Program-made: the position numbers and the translations under genes
DNA from: a bacterium 1XD42-76
GTDB lineage: Bacteria > Bacillota > Clostridia > Lachnospirales > Lachnospiraceae
Length of the DNA stretch: 64,000 nucleotides
NCBI GenBank assembly: GCA_009917545.1
Contig: QZDW01000012.1
Span: 1-64,000, forward strand
Reading direction: 5' to 3'
Notes under the pieces: model-generated
Database searches by the model: none
Told to the model about the DNA's origin: nothing
The model's input: only the letters and a program-made list of their open reading frames with translations
In this document: positions 24,174-34,050 of the stretch, in pieces
Position numbering within the stretch: position 1 is the stretch's first letter
Layout of the letters: every line of letters starts with the position of its first letter

Positions 24174-25747
24174 GTCAGCACCCCTTCCATGCTTCCGTCA
24201 GCCATCCTGCATACCGTATCTGCGTATGTTTCGCATGATACATTATGGGAAATAACAATCACGATACTATGTTCCTCATGCGCCTTCTGATAAAGGGACG
24301 CCATACAGCTTTCTTCGCTGGCAGGATCCATCGCACTGGTAGGCTCGTCCATGAGCAGGACGTCGCTCTCATGATAAAGTGCACGGGCAAACGCAATCTT
24401 CTGCTTTTCTCCCGCTGATAACGTCTCGACCTCAACGAACTCATCCATGCCAATGCGGAAATCCTTTAGATTTACCGCCTGCAGACAGCGATCTATTTTA
24501 TCCATATCCTCTTTTTGATTACAGACAATGTTTTTTCTCAGAGTGGTCGGGAAAATCACACAGTTCTGAGGCGCATAGAAAACGTGTTTCCATAAGCTTT
24601 CACGCGAAATATCTGCCAGAGGAATCGAATTCATGGCGATATCGCCGCTTACTGGCGTCAGACTCCGACACAGAAGCCGAAGCAGGGTGCTCTTCCCACC
24701 GCCTGATGCACCGGTAATCAGATATACCGAGTCCGGACGAAACCGGAACGTAAACTTGCGCAGCACTTCCCTGCCGTCATAGGAAAAGCTGACATCGGAA
24801 CACGAAATATCGGATATTTTCCCGCTGAGGTCTGTCTGATTGACCGTGGCATACTGCTCCTGTAAGAAAACTGTATTGATGGATTTTCTGAGCCCCCGGT
24901 TTGTGCTGTAATCCGTCAACACTTTTGGCACATCCAGAAGCGCGTTTGTCAGGTTCGGCAGTAGTGTAATGATGCCAAAAAGCTCGGCCAGGGTGAAAAC
25001 GTGATTTAAGGATAACACCCCTCCAAATATGGACACAGCCGCGAGGAGGATCAGATAACCATAGCGTTTCGTCAGACTTGAGAACAGCTTCTTTTTGCTG
25101 AGCGCAATGCTTAATTGATAGACCTCCTGATTGATTTCCAGATATTTTTTCAGCACTTTTTCATCTGACAATGTTGCCGCAATTTCTGAATTACGAATCA
25201 TTTCCCACCGGTATTTTACCAGTTCATTGCTCTTTTCATTGAGGGACTTACTGATTGAGCCTACATTTGCTGCTGTCAGATAGTTGAGGGCGATCATGGC
25301 CCCGGCCAGCAGATAAGAAAAGGCCAGCAGAACAAAGCTGATTCTGAATATGTAAATTCCGGAAAAAACGATCAGGCAGAACGCCCTTACCGATTTTTTA
25401 ATGATTTCTGTCCTTTCCGAACAACACGTTTCTGCATTCTGGTCGATATGTGCAAAAATCTCTCCTGCATGAAAAGCAGAGTAGTCTTTTAAACGACAGA
25501 TATGCTTTAAAATTGCGCTTTGCAGTTTCATCGTTACATGCTTTTTATAATATGTATGGCACATAGTCTGAAGTGCATTAAAAAAAGCGGATAAAACGAA
25601 TATTGCAAATAAAAGATAGATAAATCGGCGAATGGCTTCATGATTCACAAGCCCCTGTACGATCTCTGTATTCGTATACGCAAGGAATGGCCCTGACAAA
25701 AGGCATTCCATTATAATTGCAAAAATCATAAAAATAAGATAAATCAA
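24170..25747 (-). CDS. ABC exporter half-transporter (second pair, subunit 1)
   Basis: Membrane-ATPase fusion of about 525 aa. Walker A GASGGGKST, variant signature LSAGEKQKIAFARAL, Walker B VLLMDEPTSAMD, H-loop VISHNVS. The N-terminus starts inside the first membrane helix (IYLIFMIFAIIMECLLSGPF), shorter than usual, and the only start is a TTG at 25747 with GGAGG about 11 bases upstream, so the exact start is unsure. It overlaps the partner gene by 4 bp. The variant signature in one subunit and canonical LSGGQ in the other resemble the asymmetry of the 14.6-17.8 kb pair. Confidence 0.9.
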   Translation of the reverse strand: MIYLIFMIFAIIMECLLSGPFLAYTNTEIVQGLVNHEAIRRFIYLLFAIFVLSAFFNALQTMCHTYYKKHVTMKLQSAILKHICRLKDYSAFHAGEIFAHIDQNAETCCSERTEIIKKSVRAFCLIVFSGIYIFRISFVLLAFSYLLAGAMIALNYLTAANVGSISKSLNEKSNELVKYRWEMIRNSEIAATLSDEKVLKKYLEINQEVYQLSIALSKKKLFSSLTKRYGYLILLAAVSIFGGVLSLNHVFTLAELFGIITLLPNLTNALLDVPKVLTDYSTNRGLRKSINTVFLQEQYATVNQTDLSGKISDISCSDVSFSYDGREVLRKFTFRFRPDSVYLITGASGGGKSTLLRLLCRSLTPVSGDIAMNSIPLADISRESLWKHVFYAPQNCVIFPTTLRKNIVCNQKEDMDKIDRCLQAVNLKDFRIGMDEFVEVETLSAGEKQKIAFARALYHESDVLLMDEPTSAMDPASEESCMASLYQKAHEEHSIVIVISHNVSCETYADTVCRMADGSMEGVLT

Positions 25748-25838
25748 ATCCTGTCATCCTCCGTTCATTATGTGGCAATCCGTGCCCTCCGATCAGTACC
25801 GTTTTCCCGAAACGTATAACTCCAGCCAGCAAATCCCT

Positions 25839-26175
25839 TTATTTGTTAATCTCAAGAGTAGCTTTTCTTCTTTTAATCATTCTTTTTGCAGCATTTACAG
25901 TTGCTTCTTTCATTCCTTCTTTTGTTCCCTCTTCCAACGCCTCATTTCTCATATCTTCCATAATCTGACACATTTCCTGGATTCCTTTCTGTTTTTCTTT
26001 CAGATACCGTGTTCGTTCTGCCATCAGCTTATAATTCATATCGTCTGCTTTGGTACAGTTAAAATCATGCATGAGCTTTCCCGTATACTGCCTGCAAAGG
26101 GTACAATCTCTCGGTACTTCGCTAAAATCAATGTAAATAACAGTCTACTCCATGCATCACCTGGTAATATAATCT
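25839..26175 (-). pseudogene. Rpn-family nuclease/putative transposase, C-terminal remnant
   Basis: Encodes the tail of an Rpn (PDDEXK transposase-like) protein: AWSRLLFTLILAKYREIVPF in one frame, then after a frameshift HDFNCTKADDMNYKLMAERT, RYLKEKQKG and the typical acidic helix IMEDMRNEALEEGTKEGMKE. The catalytic N-terminal half is missing. These genes are common and often broken in Lachnospiraceae genomes. Confidence 0.7.
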
Positions 26176-27231
26176 ATCTTATCACAAAAGGGCGGCCAGC
26201 ACAATTTTTCTTTATCAACTCACTTCCTTTTCGCTATAATGTAAAAGTCAGAAAGTCACAGAACCGTGTCAGGCGGCGATTGACATAGCAGGGAGCAAAT
26301 CCAAACTGCAGCTGGACGCAGGTCAGCATTTCCCGGCGATGGTGACATATTTTCTGGAACCTTTGTGCTTCCCGACCCAGTCGGGAAGTACCAGCCTATG
26401 CTGGGCAAGCTCCGACAGGATCTCCGGTTTTAATTGCCGCCGTATCTTCCGCCACATCGTTAATCCCCGGGGCACCGTCATGCTTATGAAAGGCCTCAAT
26501 TTCCATATAGCGCTCTCCGACATTACATCATTCCGGAATTATAAGTCCGTCCCCCCCCCCCGCTTGTCTCCAGCAGAACAATCCTGTATCCTGCTGTCGT
26601 TATTTCCTTCTTTCCCTGATTCTACAATTGATCCTCCCTTACAATCAAATACAGAACCAGAATATATGTTCTGTCCTATGGTGAATATCCTGTTTTTTGA
26701 ACTTCCAAATACAGGGCTCGCATTTCTCAGATGGACTCGTCTTTTTTCGACTTAATATTCTATAGTTCTTTCCCTGTAAGTCCTTGTTTTATTTTGCATA
26801 CAATCTCTTGTGTTTCACAGTAAAAGCATGTTAAAATGAAAACGTTTATAGTAACTGTCTGTTTCTGCTTTTCCAAGATTGTTATAGATAATGTCACATT
26901 GTGATCCCATTTTCGCACAGTTCAGCACCAGAGCACGAAGATTTCACAAGCCTTTATGCGCCCACTGGTAAACATACTACCATAAATGATAGTTTTCCAG
27001 GCACATTTGGCATGCCTGAACTTATGCTACCTGCCGGCGGCAAACTTTCATAGCGATTTTGTGTTTTCAACTGTAGGACATTATTTAATAAGGAAGAAAC
27101 AGATACTTATAAGCCTCCGGTAACAGACAGAATCCAAGGATAAAACATGCCGTTACAGCATGTGCCAGCCGGAGCACGGAATACTTCCGATAACTGTATA
27201 CCAAACATATCATGTAAGGGGGAACAATACT
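26176..27231. other. 1.05-kb stretch without a convincing gene
   Basis: No coding sequence is supported here. A 66-codon minus-strand frame at 26323-26523 (RQLKPEILSELAQHRLVLPD) is unrecognised. An 11-base C tract lies at 26551-26561, the dispersed repeat copy 2 at 27006-27053, and a weak candidate promoter for the hydrogenase operon at 27059-27087 (TTGTGT, 17 bp, TATTTA). A small inverted repeat ACATGC/GCATGT lies around 27146-27163, just before hydC. Confidence 0.5.
27006..27053 (+). repeat. Dispersed intergenic repeat, copy 2
   Basis: TTTGGCATGCCTGAACTTAT, then CTGCCGGCGGC and AACTTTCATAG. Closely matches 56521-56568 and the minus-strand copy at 9621-9670. Confidence 0.6.
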
Positions 27232-27717
27232 TTGAGCCAGATTGATGTCAACAAGCTCGATGAAATCCTGACCGACCACTCCTATGACCCGACTCTCGTC
27301 ATCGGCATCATGCAGGACATCCAGAAGGAGTATCATTATCTTCCGCAGGACGCCCTGAGTTATGTAGCCAAGAAGTTAAAGATCAGCGAGGCCAAAATCT
27401 ACGGCGTGGCGACCTTCTATGAGAATTTTTCTCTGGAACCCAAGGGAAAATACATCATCAAGGTCTGCGACGGCACTGCCTGTCATGTCCGTCAGTCCAC
27501 TCCGATCTTAGAGGAAATCAGAAACCGTCTGGGCGTCACTGCCAAGAATCCGACTACGCCGGACATGATGTTTACCGTGGAGACCGTCTCCTGTCTGGGC
27601 GCCTGCGGACTCGCGCCTGTGTGTACGGTCAACGACCACGTACATCCTTCCATGACGCCGGAAAAGGCCCGTCAGATGCTGGATGAAATCTATGAGAAGG
27701 AGGGCCTTAAGAAATGA
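27232..27717 (+). CDS. hydC: Electron-bifurcating hydrogenase, NuoE-like gamma subunit
   Basis: Thioredoxin-fold [2Fe-2S] subunit of the NADH/ferredoxin-linked [FeFe] hydrogenase. The ligands are VCDGTACHVR (Cys-x4-Cys) and SCLGACGLAP (Cys-x3-Cys), the usual four Cys. The start is the TTG at 27232 with AAGGGGG upstream; a longer ATG at 27160 lacks support. Length (161 aa) is typical. It overlaps hydB by 4 bp (ATGA). The operon moves electrons between NADH, reduced ferredoxin and H2 in the cytoplasm. Confidence 0.93.
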   Translation: MSQIDVNKLDEILTDHSYDPTLVIGIMQDIQKEYHYLPQDALSYVAKKLKISEAKIYGVATFYENFSLEPKGKYIIKVCDGTACHVRQSTPILEEIRNRLGVTAKNPTTPDMMFTVETVSCLGACGLAPVCTVNDHVHPSMTPEKARQMLDEIYEKEGLKK

Positions 27718-29612
27718 TTATCACAAGACTCAACACCAGAGAGGATCTGGAACGCAAGCGTGTGGACTTTCAAAAAGCCCTGGCTGCTCAGAGAAAGCAG
27801 ATCTTAATCTGTGGCGGAACCGGCTGTGTGGCCGGTGGTTCCTTAAAAATCTATGCCAGGATGCAGGAGCTGATGAATGAATGGGGCGTTCACTGTACAC
27901 TGCAGCTTGAAGAGGAAGCCCACGACGAGAGCATCGGCATCAAAAAGAGCGGGTGCCACGGTTTCTGTGAGATGGGACCGCTCCTTCGGATTGAGCCGAT
28001 GGGATGGCTCTACATAAAGGTCAAGGTCGAGGATTGTGAAGAAATTCTGGAGCAGAGTATCTTAAACGATAATGTGGTTGACCGCCTCGTCTACCGCGAC
28101 AAGGACGGAAAACCTTACCAGAAGCAGGAAGAGATTCCCTTCTATAAACAGCAGACGCGTGTCGCTCTCGAGCATTGTGGACATATCAATGCCGAATCCA
28201 TCCGTGAGTACATTGCCGTCGGCGGCTACAGTGCTGTCGCCAAGGCATTATTTGACATGACGCCCGAGGAGGTTGTAAAAGAAATCTCCGAGGCGGGCCT
28301 CCGGGGCCGCGGCGGCGCAGGTTTCCCCACCGGCAAGAAGTGGGAACAGGTTCTGCGCCAGTCCGAACCAGAAAAATATGTAGTCTGCAACGGCGATGAA
28401 GGCGACCCGGGTGCATTCATGGACCGTTCCATGATGGAAGGCGACCCACACCGTGTCATTGAAGGTATGATCATTGCCGGTATCGCCACACAGGCGCACA
28501 ACGGATATATCTACGTCCGCGCCGAGTATCCGCTTGCTGTCGAGCGTCTCTCGATTGCCATCGGACAGGCCAGAGACCGCGGCCTTCTCGGCAAAAACAT
28601 CTTAAATTCCGGATTTGATTTCGATATCAAGATCAGCCAGGGCGCAGGCGCTTTCGTCTGCGGCGAGGGAAGTGCGCTGACAGCTTCCATTGAAGGCAAC
28701 CGTGGCATGCCGCGTGTCAAACCGCCGCGTACCGTAGAGCATGGCCTCTTTGACAAGCCAACTGTACTGAATAACGTAGAGACCTACTGCAACGTGGCTC
28801 CGATCATCAGCCGCGGCGCCGAATGGTACAAGACGATCGGGCCAGACAACAACCACGGCACCAAGGCTTTCGCCTTGACCGGAAATGTCAACAACACCGG
28901 CCTTATCGAAGTTCCGATGGGAACCACCTTAAGAAAGATTATTTTTGACATCGGCGGCGGTGTCAAGGGCGGCAATTTCAAGGCGGTTCAGATCGGCGGA
29001 CCGTCCGGCGGATGCCTCTGCATCAGCGCGACCGAAGATCATCTTGACATGACGCTCGATTTTGACTCCTTAAAAAAGGTGGGGGCCATGATCGGTTCCG
29101 GCGGTCTTGTAGTCATGAACGATAAGAGCTGTACGGTAGAAGTCGCACGTTTCTTCATGAATTTCACTCAGAACGAGTCCTGTGGAAAATGCGTTCCCTG
29201 CCGGGAAGGCACCAAGCGTATGTTAGAGCTTTTGACCGATATCGTTGAGGGACGCGGTACGTTAGAGCACATCCAGCTTCTGGAGGAGCTTTCTTCCACG
29301 ATCTCTGAGACAGCGCTCTGCGGACTTGGCAAATCGGCTCCTTCGCCGGTCAGCAGTACACTCAAATATTTCCGCGACGAGTATCTGGCCCATGTTGTGG
29401 ACAAAAAATGCCCGGCCGGCCAGTGCAAGGCTCTCATTACCCTCCAGATCGACCCTGAGCTCTGCCGCGGCTGTACCAAATGCGCGAGACTGTGCCCGGT
29501 AGGTGCGATTTCCGGTACGGTGAAGAATCCGCATGTCATTGATACGACCAAGTGCATCAAGTGCCGCGCCTGTATAGAGGGCTGCAGCTTCGGTGCTGTC
29601 AAAGAAGTCTAG
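27714..29612 (+). CDS. hydB: Electron-bifurcating hydrogenase, NuoF-like beta subunit
   Basis: A 632-residue flavin/iron-sulfur subunit that binds NADH. In order: an N-terminal thioredoxin-like [2Fe-2S] domain (CGGTGCVAGG, SGCHGFCEMGP); the FMN/NADH core (GLRGRGGAGFPTGKKWE, CNGDEGDPGAFMDRSMMEGD); SLBB-like; the NADH_4Fe-4S domain (NESCGKCVPCREGTKRM); and a C-terminal two-[4Fe-4S] ferredoxin (CRGCTKCARLCP, CIKCRACIEGC). This is the HydB layout rather than plain NuoF. The 13-bp gap to hydA contains GGAGGGG. Confidence 0.95.
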   Translation: MIITRLNTREDLERKRVDFQKALAAQRKQILICGGTGCVAGGSLKIYARMQELMNEWGVHCTLQLEEEAHDESIGIKKSGCHGFCEMGPLLRIEPMGWLYIKVKVEDCEEILEQSILNDNVVDRLVYRDKDGKPYQKQEEIPFYKQQTRVALEHCGHINAESIREYIAVGGYSAVAKALFDMTPEEVVKEISEAGLRGRGGAGFPTGKKWEQVLRQSEPEKYVVCNGDEGDPGAFMDRSMMEGDPHRVIEGMIIAGIATQAHNGYIYVRAEYPLAVERLSIAIGQARDRGLLGKNILNSGFDFDIKISQGAGAFVCGEGSALTASIEGNRGMPRVKPPRTVEHGLFDKPTVLNNVETYCNVAPIISRGAEWYKTIGPDNNHGTKAFALTGNVNNTGLIEVPMGTTLRKIIFDIGGGVKGGNFKAVQIGGPSGGCLCISATEDHLDMTLDFDSLKKVGAMIGSGGLVVMNDKSCTVEVARFFMNFTQNESCGKCVPCREGTKRMLELLTDIVEGRGTLEHIQLLEELSSTISETALCGLGKSAPSPVSSTLKYFRDEYLAHVVDKKCPAGQCKALITLQIDPELCRGCTKCARLCPVGAISGTVKNPHVIDTTKCIKCRACIEGCSFGAVKEV

Positions 29613-29625
29613 GAGGGGATAAGCT

Positions 29626-31329
29626 ATGGCAAAATATATGATAATTGACGGACTCCGCGCGGAGTTCACGGATGAAAAGAACATCCTTCAGGTTATCCGC
29701 AATGTCGGCATCAATATTCCGACCTTCTGTTACTATACGGATCTTTCGATCTACGGCGCCTGCCGTATGTGTGTGGTCGAGGATGAGCGCGGCGGTATCA
29801 TCGCCTCCTGCTCTACCCCTCCAAAGGATAAGATGGTGATCCGTACCAACACGCCCAAGCTTCATCATCACCGCAAAATGATTCTGGAACTCCTTCTGGC
29901 TTCCCACTGCCGCGACTGTACCGTCTGCGACAAGAACCAGAAATGTCAGCTTCAGTTTCTGGCAAGACGCTTTGGCCTTGATAATATCCGTTTTAAAAAT
30001 AACCGCCCGGACTATCCTGTCGATGATTCCTCTCCGTCCATTGTACGTGACATGAATAAGTGCATTCTCTGCGGAGACTGTGTGCGTATGTGCAACGAGG
30101 TTCAGCATGTCGGAGCCATCGACTTTACACACCGCGGTTCGGAAATGTTAGTAGCTCCGGCCTTCAACAAGAATCTGGCTGAGACAGAATGCGTCAACTG
30201 CGGTCAGTGTGCTGCCGTATGTCCCACCGGCGCGATCACCATCCACAAGGATCTGAAAAAGGTCTGGAGCGCGCTCTACAATCCCCAAAAACGTGTTGTC
30301 GCTCAGGTGGCACCGGCTGTGCGTGTGGCTCTCGGCGAGGAATTCGGCATGGAGCCTGGTGAGAATACGATTTACAAGATTTACACGGCACTCCACATGA
30401 TCGGTTTTGACCTGGCTTTCGATACCAGTGTCAGCGCTGACATGACGATCATCGAGGAGACGGACGAGCTGGCTGCGATTCTCGAAAAGGGCGGCAACGG
30501 AAAATACCCGCTCTTCACCTCCTGCTGTCCGGCATGGGTGCGCTTTGTGGAGACCAAACATCCGGAGTTAATGCCATATATATCGACCAGTAAATCACCG
30601 ATGCAGATGTTTGGTGCAGTATTAAAAGAATACTATAAGCCGTCAGACGAGGAGTGCGGCCTGGAAACCTTTAATGTCGCCATCATGCCATGTACGGCCA
30701 AGAAGATGGAGGCGCAGAGAGAGGAGTTCAAGAGAAACGGGAACCCGGATATTGACGCAGTCATCACCACCAAAGAGCTGGCGTCCATGATTCGTGAACT
30801 GGGTATCCAATTTCCGGAACTGGAGCCCTCTGCTCCTGATATGCCCTTCTCGATTCGTTCCGGCGGCGGCGTCATTTTCGGCGCCAGCGGAGGTGTGATG
30901 GAAGCAGCACTCCGGCGTGTGGCAGAGAGAAGCAACGCGGCTTTACAGGAAATCGCTTACTCCGGCGTCCGCGGCCTTGACGGTGTAAAGAAATTTTCCC
31001 TCAACATCGGCGGCAAGAACGTACAGGCGGCTGTTGTCAGCGGTCTCGGAAATGCCGATGCTCTGATTGAACTCATTGAAAGCGGTGAGGAGCACTTTGA
31101 TTTTGTCGAGGTCATGGCCTGTCCTACCGGCTGTATTGGCGGTGCAGGACAGCCAGAGGGCTTCATGGAGGATAAGAAAAAACGTTCCTCCGGCCTGTAT
31201 ACTGCCGACAAGAGCGCTCTCGTTAAGCGTTCCGACGAGAACCCTGTCGTTCTGCGTCTTTATGAGGACGGCGTTTTAAAAGACAGAGCACATGAGCTTT
31301 TACATGTCCATTATCACACTTGCGATTAA
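29626..31329 (+). CDS. hydA: [FeFe] hydrogenase catalytic subunit
   Basis: Makes or uses H2 at the H-cluster. The 567-residue protein has an N-terminal [2Fe-2S] domain (Cys 35, 46, 49, 62), the His/Cys-ligated cluster (HCRDCTVCDKNQKC, about 94-107), a two-cluster ferredoxin (Cys 146-156 and 189-199) and the H domain with all three signatures: TSCCPAW (298-304), MPCTAKKMEAQR and MACPTGCIGGAGQP. The C-terminus is a Tyr/His-rich tail ending HYHTCD. It is the last gene of hydCBA and is followed by a terminator. Maturation genes hydEFG are not in the window. Confidence 0.97.
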   Translation: MAKYMIIDGLRAEFTDEKNILQVIRNVGINIPTFCYYTDLSIYGACRMCVVEDERGGIIASCSTPPKDKMVIRTNTPKLHHHRKMILELLLASHCRDCTVCDKNQKCQLQFLARRFGLDNIRFKNNRPDYPVDDSSPSIVRDMNKCILCGDCVRMCNEVQHVGAIDFTHRGSEMLVAPAFNKNLAETECVNCGQCAAVCPTGAITIHKDLKKVWSALYNPQKRVVAQVAPAVRVALGEEFGMEPGENTIYKIYTALHMIGFDLAFDTSVSADMTIIEETDELAAILEKGGNGKYPLFTSCCPAWVRFVETKHPELMPYISTSKSPMQMFGAVLKEYYKPSDEECGLETFNVAIMPCTAKKMEAQREEFKRNGNPDIDAVITTKELASMIRELGIQFPELEPSAPDMPFSIRSGGGVIFGASGGVMEAALRRVAERSNAALQEIAYSGVRGLDGVKKFSLNIGGKNVQAAVVSGLGNADALIELIESGEEHFDFVEVMACPTGCIGGAGQPEGFMEDKKKRSSGLYTADKSALVKRSDENPVVLRLYEDGVLKDRAHELLHVHYHTCD

Positions 31330-31436
31330 GCATGTAGAATCGTTATTTAGTATAGGCAAATCCGGCTCATGATCTTATGAATTGATTGGCAATGAATAAG
31401 AATCCTGCCCGGAGGACTTTCCTATGATATAAAAAA

Positions 31437-31485
31437 GCTGTCCCGAACAGCCGGAATCTATGTTCTGGCCCGGGACGGCTTTTTC
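31437..31485 (+). terminator. Terminator of the hydCBA operon
   Basis: GCTGTCCCG (31437-31445) pairs with CGGGACGGC (31471-31479) with one G-T pair, followed by TTTTTCTTT. The stem encloses a second small hairpin. Confidence 0.85.
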
Positions 31486-31600
31486 TTTGTGTGATGCAGG
31501 CCTGCTGATCTCCCTGCTTCTATGATTCCTGACCGCATCCTTTCTGATGCACGGTTTTCAGTCTGTTTCGCTCCCGTCTCGCATCCTTACCTGGCCCCTG

Positions 31601-32293
31601 TCATTGATTTCCGGCCTGAAACGGGCATCGCCTGCCGATGCACTGATTATTCTGCCCGGAATGACGGCAGACAACTTTGTTCTTCTCCATCTCCACTCCC
31701 AGCTTTTCCTTCACGAATTCGACTGCTGTCAAAATAGCAAGATAAGAATCCCGCTTACAGCATCTGGGGCCCCCGACCTGCCCGATTCGCAGCAGAGCAC
31801 GCGATGTCATCTCATTCGCCAGCCCCCACTCCTCTCCTGACAGAGGAGTCGCACCGGTCAGAATGGAGAGAAATATCCCGCTGCTGATCCCTGCCCCGCA
31901 TGCACCCCACATTCCGCAGGTTCCGCCGGGTACATGTTTTCCCCGGCTCTGCATCTCATAAAGAGCAGATTCCAGCTCCAGATTCCCCCCGGCATTTTTA
32001 TACGCCGTAAGAAGCGCAGCTCCCACCATCACATGATGCTCCGGGCCGTGCATATGGCAGAACTCCATATCCATCAGCTTCTGGATGATTCGAATCGGGT
32101 CAGCCGATGTTTCGTGCAGGCATACGCCGATAATTCGGTCAATCCCCTGAGTATGACATTCATCGCACACATAATGACCGTTTACACATTTTGCCCTGCT
32201 GCTTTCCTTTTTATGACAGAGCGCGCATTCCATGAGCTCCTCCTGATCCAGATACATAAGCGGCGCACCGCAGATGATACATTCTTCCTTCAT
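31601..32293 (-). CDS. DUF5714 Cys-rich protein
   Basis: A 230-residue soluble protein with an N-terminal zinc-ribbon-like region (EECIICGAPLMYL, CALCHKKE, CVNGHYVCDECH) and a longer C-terminal domain with conserved HMHGPEHHVMVGAALLTAY, GGTCGMWGACGAGISSGIFL, GGPRCCKRDSY and a Cys-rich end. This matches DUF5714, a family found alone or joined to SAM-dependent methyltransferases in anaerobes. Function unknown; metal or cofactor binding is likely given the Cys and His content. AGGGGATAGG precedes the ATG at 32293. The 31330-31600 gap holds only the hyd terminator and a short repeat. Confidence 0.8.
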   Translation of the reverse strand: MKEECIICGAPLMYLDQEELMECALCHKKESSRAKCVNGHYVCDECHTQGIDRIIGVCLHETSADPIRIIQKLMDMEFCHMHGPEHHVMVGAALLTAYKNAGGNLELESALYEMQSRGKHVPGGTCGMWGACGAGISSGIFLSILTGATPLSGEEWGLANEMTSRALLRIGQVGGPRCCKRDSYLAILTAVEFVKEKLGVEMEKNKVVCRHSGQNNQCIGRRCPFQAGNQ

Positions 32294-32383
32294 ATTATTC
32301 CTATCCCCTCACAATCTGCATTTCCCTTGGTAAAAAGATTCTCGGCCACAGCTCGCATTTCCCCGTCGTCCGGGCAATTCCTT

Positions 32384-32764
32384 TTATTCATGCAATTCCA
32401 GCGGCAGCCCGTCCGGGTCAGAAAAGAATGTCATTTTTCTTCCCGTAAAATCATCTGTGCGGATCGGTTCGCAGGCAATTCCCAATGCCTCCAGCTCTTT
32501 TACCGCCTCTTCCACAGATATAACGCGAAAGGCCAGGTGTCTCAGACCGCAGGCTTCCGGCCGGTTGACGCGTTTTGGCGGGTTTGGCTCACCGAAAATC
32601 TCCAGCTCTGTATCGCCGCATGCCAGATCCAGCTTCCAGTCGTTTCTCTCCGGCCGGTAGTTTTCCCGAATAACCGAAAATCCCAGCTTGTCCACATAGA
32701 ATGTTCTGGATACCTGATAATTCGAAACAATGATGGCTACATGATGGATTGCTGTTAATTTCAT
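32384..32764 (-). CDS. VOC-family (glyoxalase I-like) protein
   Basis: A 126-residue vicinal-oxygen-chelate protein from the ATG at 32764. It has paired beta-alpha-beta-beta-beta units and plausible metal ligands: His in AIHHVAI, Glu in ELEIFGEP, His in LRHLAFRV and Glu in LPLELHE. The pattern (FYVDKLGF, FFSDPDGLPLELHE) is that of the SMU1112c/YaeR-type subgroup. It may detoxify methylglyoxal or act on another small substrate. It starts 7 bp after the ugd stop, so it is co-transcribed with that gene. Confidence 0.9.
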   Translation of the reverse strand: MKLTAIHHVAIIVSNYQVSRTFYVDKLGFSVIRENYRPERNDWKLDLACGDTELEIFGEPNPPKRVNRPEACGLRHLAFRVISVEEAVKELEALGIACEPIRTDDFTGRKMTFFSDPDGLPLELHE

Positions 32765-32771
32765 ATATGAT

Positions 32772-34034
32772 TTAATCCCTTTCAAAAATATCCCTCGTAT
32801 ACACCTTATCTGCTACATCCTCCAGGCATTTATCATAGCGGTTAGCGATAATGGCATCCGATATTTTCTTAAACTCTTCCAGATTTCCTACCACTCTGCT
32901 TCCAAAAAATGTAGATCCAGCTGTCAGGGCCGGCTCGTAGATCACGACCTCCGCCCCTTTGGCCTTCACACGTTTCATCACACCCTGAATCGAGCTCTGA
33001 CGGAAATTATCGCTGTTGCTTTTCATCGTCAGCCGGTAAACGCCGATCACGCAGCGGCGTTCCTCTGTCTGATTGTAATCCCCGCGGTTGTAATAATCGT
33101 AATAGCCGGCCTTTTTTAGCACACGGTCTGCAATGAAATCCTTACGCGTCCGGTTCGATTCCACGATCGCCTGAATGAGGTTTTCCGGCACATCGGCATA
33201 ATTGGCAAGGAGCTGCTTCGTATCCTTGGGCAGGCAGTAACCGCCGTAACCAAAGCTGGGATTATTATAATGCGTGCCGATTCGCGGGTCGAGACATACG
33301 CCGTCAATGATCTGTTTCGTGTTGAGCCCTTTCATCTCAGCATACGTATCCAGCTCGTTAAAGAATGATACGCGCAGAGCAAGATATGTATTGGCAAACA
33401 GCTTGACGGCTTCCGCCTCAGTAAATCCCATAAACAGGGTATCGACCTGTTCCTTTAATGCTCCTTCCTCAAGCAGGGAGGCAAAGCACTCTGCCGCCTC
33501 CCTCGATCCTTCGTCACAGCCGACAATGATACGGGACGGATACAGGTTATCATACAGAGCCCGGGACTCTCTGAGAAATTCCGGGCTGAACAGAATCCGA
33601 TCCGTTCCGTATTTTTTTCTCACTGCTTCCGTATAACCGACCGGAATCGTTGATTTGATTACCATCACAGCCTGTGGATTGTTCGCCAGTACCAGCTCGA
33701 TTACATGTTCCACCGCCGAAGTGTCAAAATGCTGCGTCGCTGAATCATAATTCGTGGGCGCTGCGATGATTACAAAATCTGCCTTGGCGTAGGCCGCTGC
33801 CCCGTCTGTCGTCGCCGTGAGGTCAAGTTCCTTTTCAGCCAGATATTTCTCGATATACTCGTCCTGGATCGGCGAAATCCTGCGGTTGATTTTCTCCACC
33901 TTTTCCGGAATGATATCCACCGCATAGACCTTATGATACTGAGACAGCAAAGTTGCTATTGACAAACCAACATAGCCTGTACCGGCTACCGCGATCGTAA
34001 GGTTTTTTCCGTTTGAAATGCTTTCCTTCTTCAT
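32772..34034 (-). CDS. ugd: UDP-glucose 6-dehydrogenase
   Basis: Oxidises UDP-glucose to UDP-glucuronate with NAD for capsule or cell-surface sugars. The 420-residue protein has the N-terminal Rossmann motif [16 protein letters not shown], the conserved [10 protein letters not shown] and SPEFLRES blocks, the catalytic Cys in [13 protein letters not shown], and the C-terminal UDP-binding domain with [19 protein letters not shown]. It is of the shorter enteric/Gram-positive type. The ATG at 34034 follows CGAGGTACAG. No glycosyltransferase or capsule cluster lies next to it, which is unusual; its neighbours are a VOC protein and an amidohydrolase. Confidence 0.95.
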   Translation of the reverse strand: MKKESISNGKNLTIAVAGTGYVGLSIATLLSQYHKVYAVDIIPEKVEKINRRISPIQDEYIEKYLAEKELDLTATTDGAAAYAKADFVIIAAPTNYDSATQHFDTSAVEHVIELVLANNPQAVMVIKSTIPVGYTEAVRKKYGTDRILFSPEFLRESRALYDNLYPSRIIVGCDEGSREAAECFASLLEEGALKEQVDTLFMGFTEAEAVKLFANTYLALRVSFFNELDTYAEMKGLNTKQIIDGVCLDPRIGTHYNNPSFGYGGYCLPKDTKQLLANYADVPENLIQAIVESNRTRKDFIADRVLKKAGYYDYYNRGDYNQTEERRCVIGVYRLTMKSNSDNFRQSSIQGVMKRVKAKGAEVVIYEPALTAGSTFFGSRVVGNLEEFKKISDAIIANRYDKCLEDVADKVYTRDIFERD

Positions 34035-34050
34035 AAATCTGTACCTCGAA

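Noticed and set aside
26323-26523. 66-codon leftward frame (RQLKPEILSELAQHRLVLPD)
   Set aside because: Looks protein-like in part, but no start with a ribosome site, no recognised family and no operon context; left unassigned.
28186-29684. Several long leftward frames under hydB and hydA
   Set aside because: GC-rich codon-phase shadows of strongly conserved hydrogenase genes.
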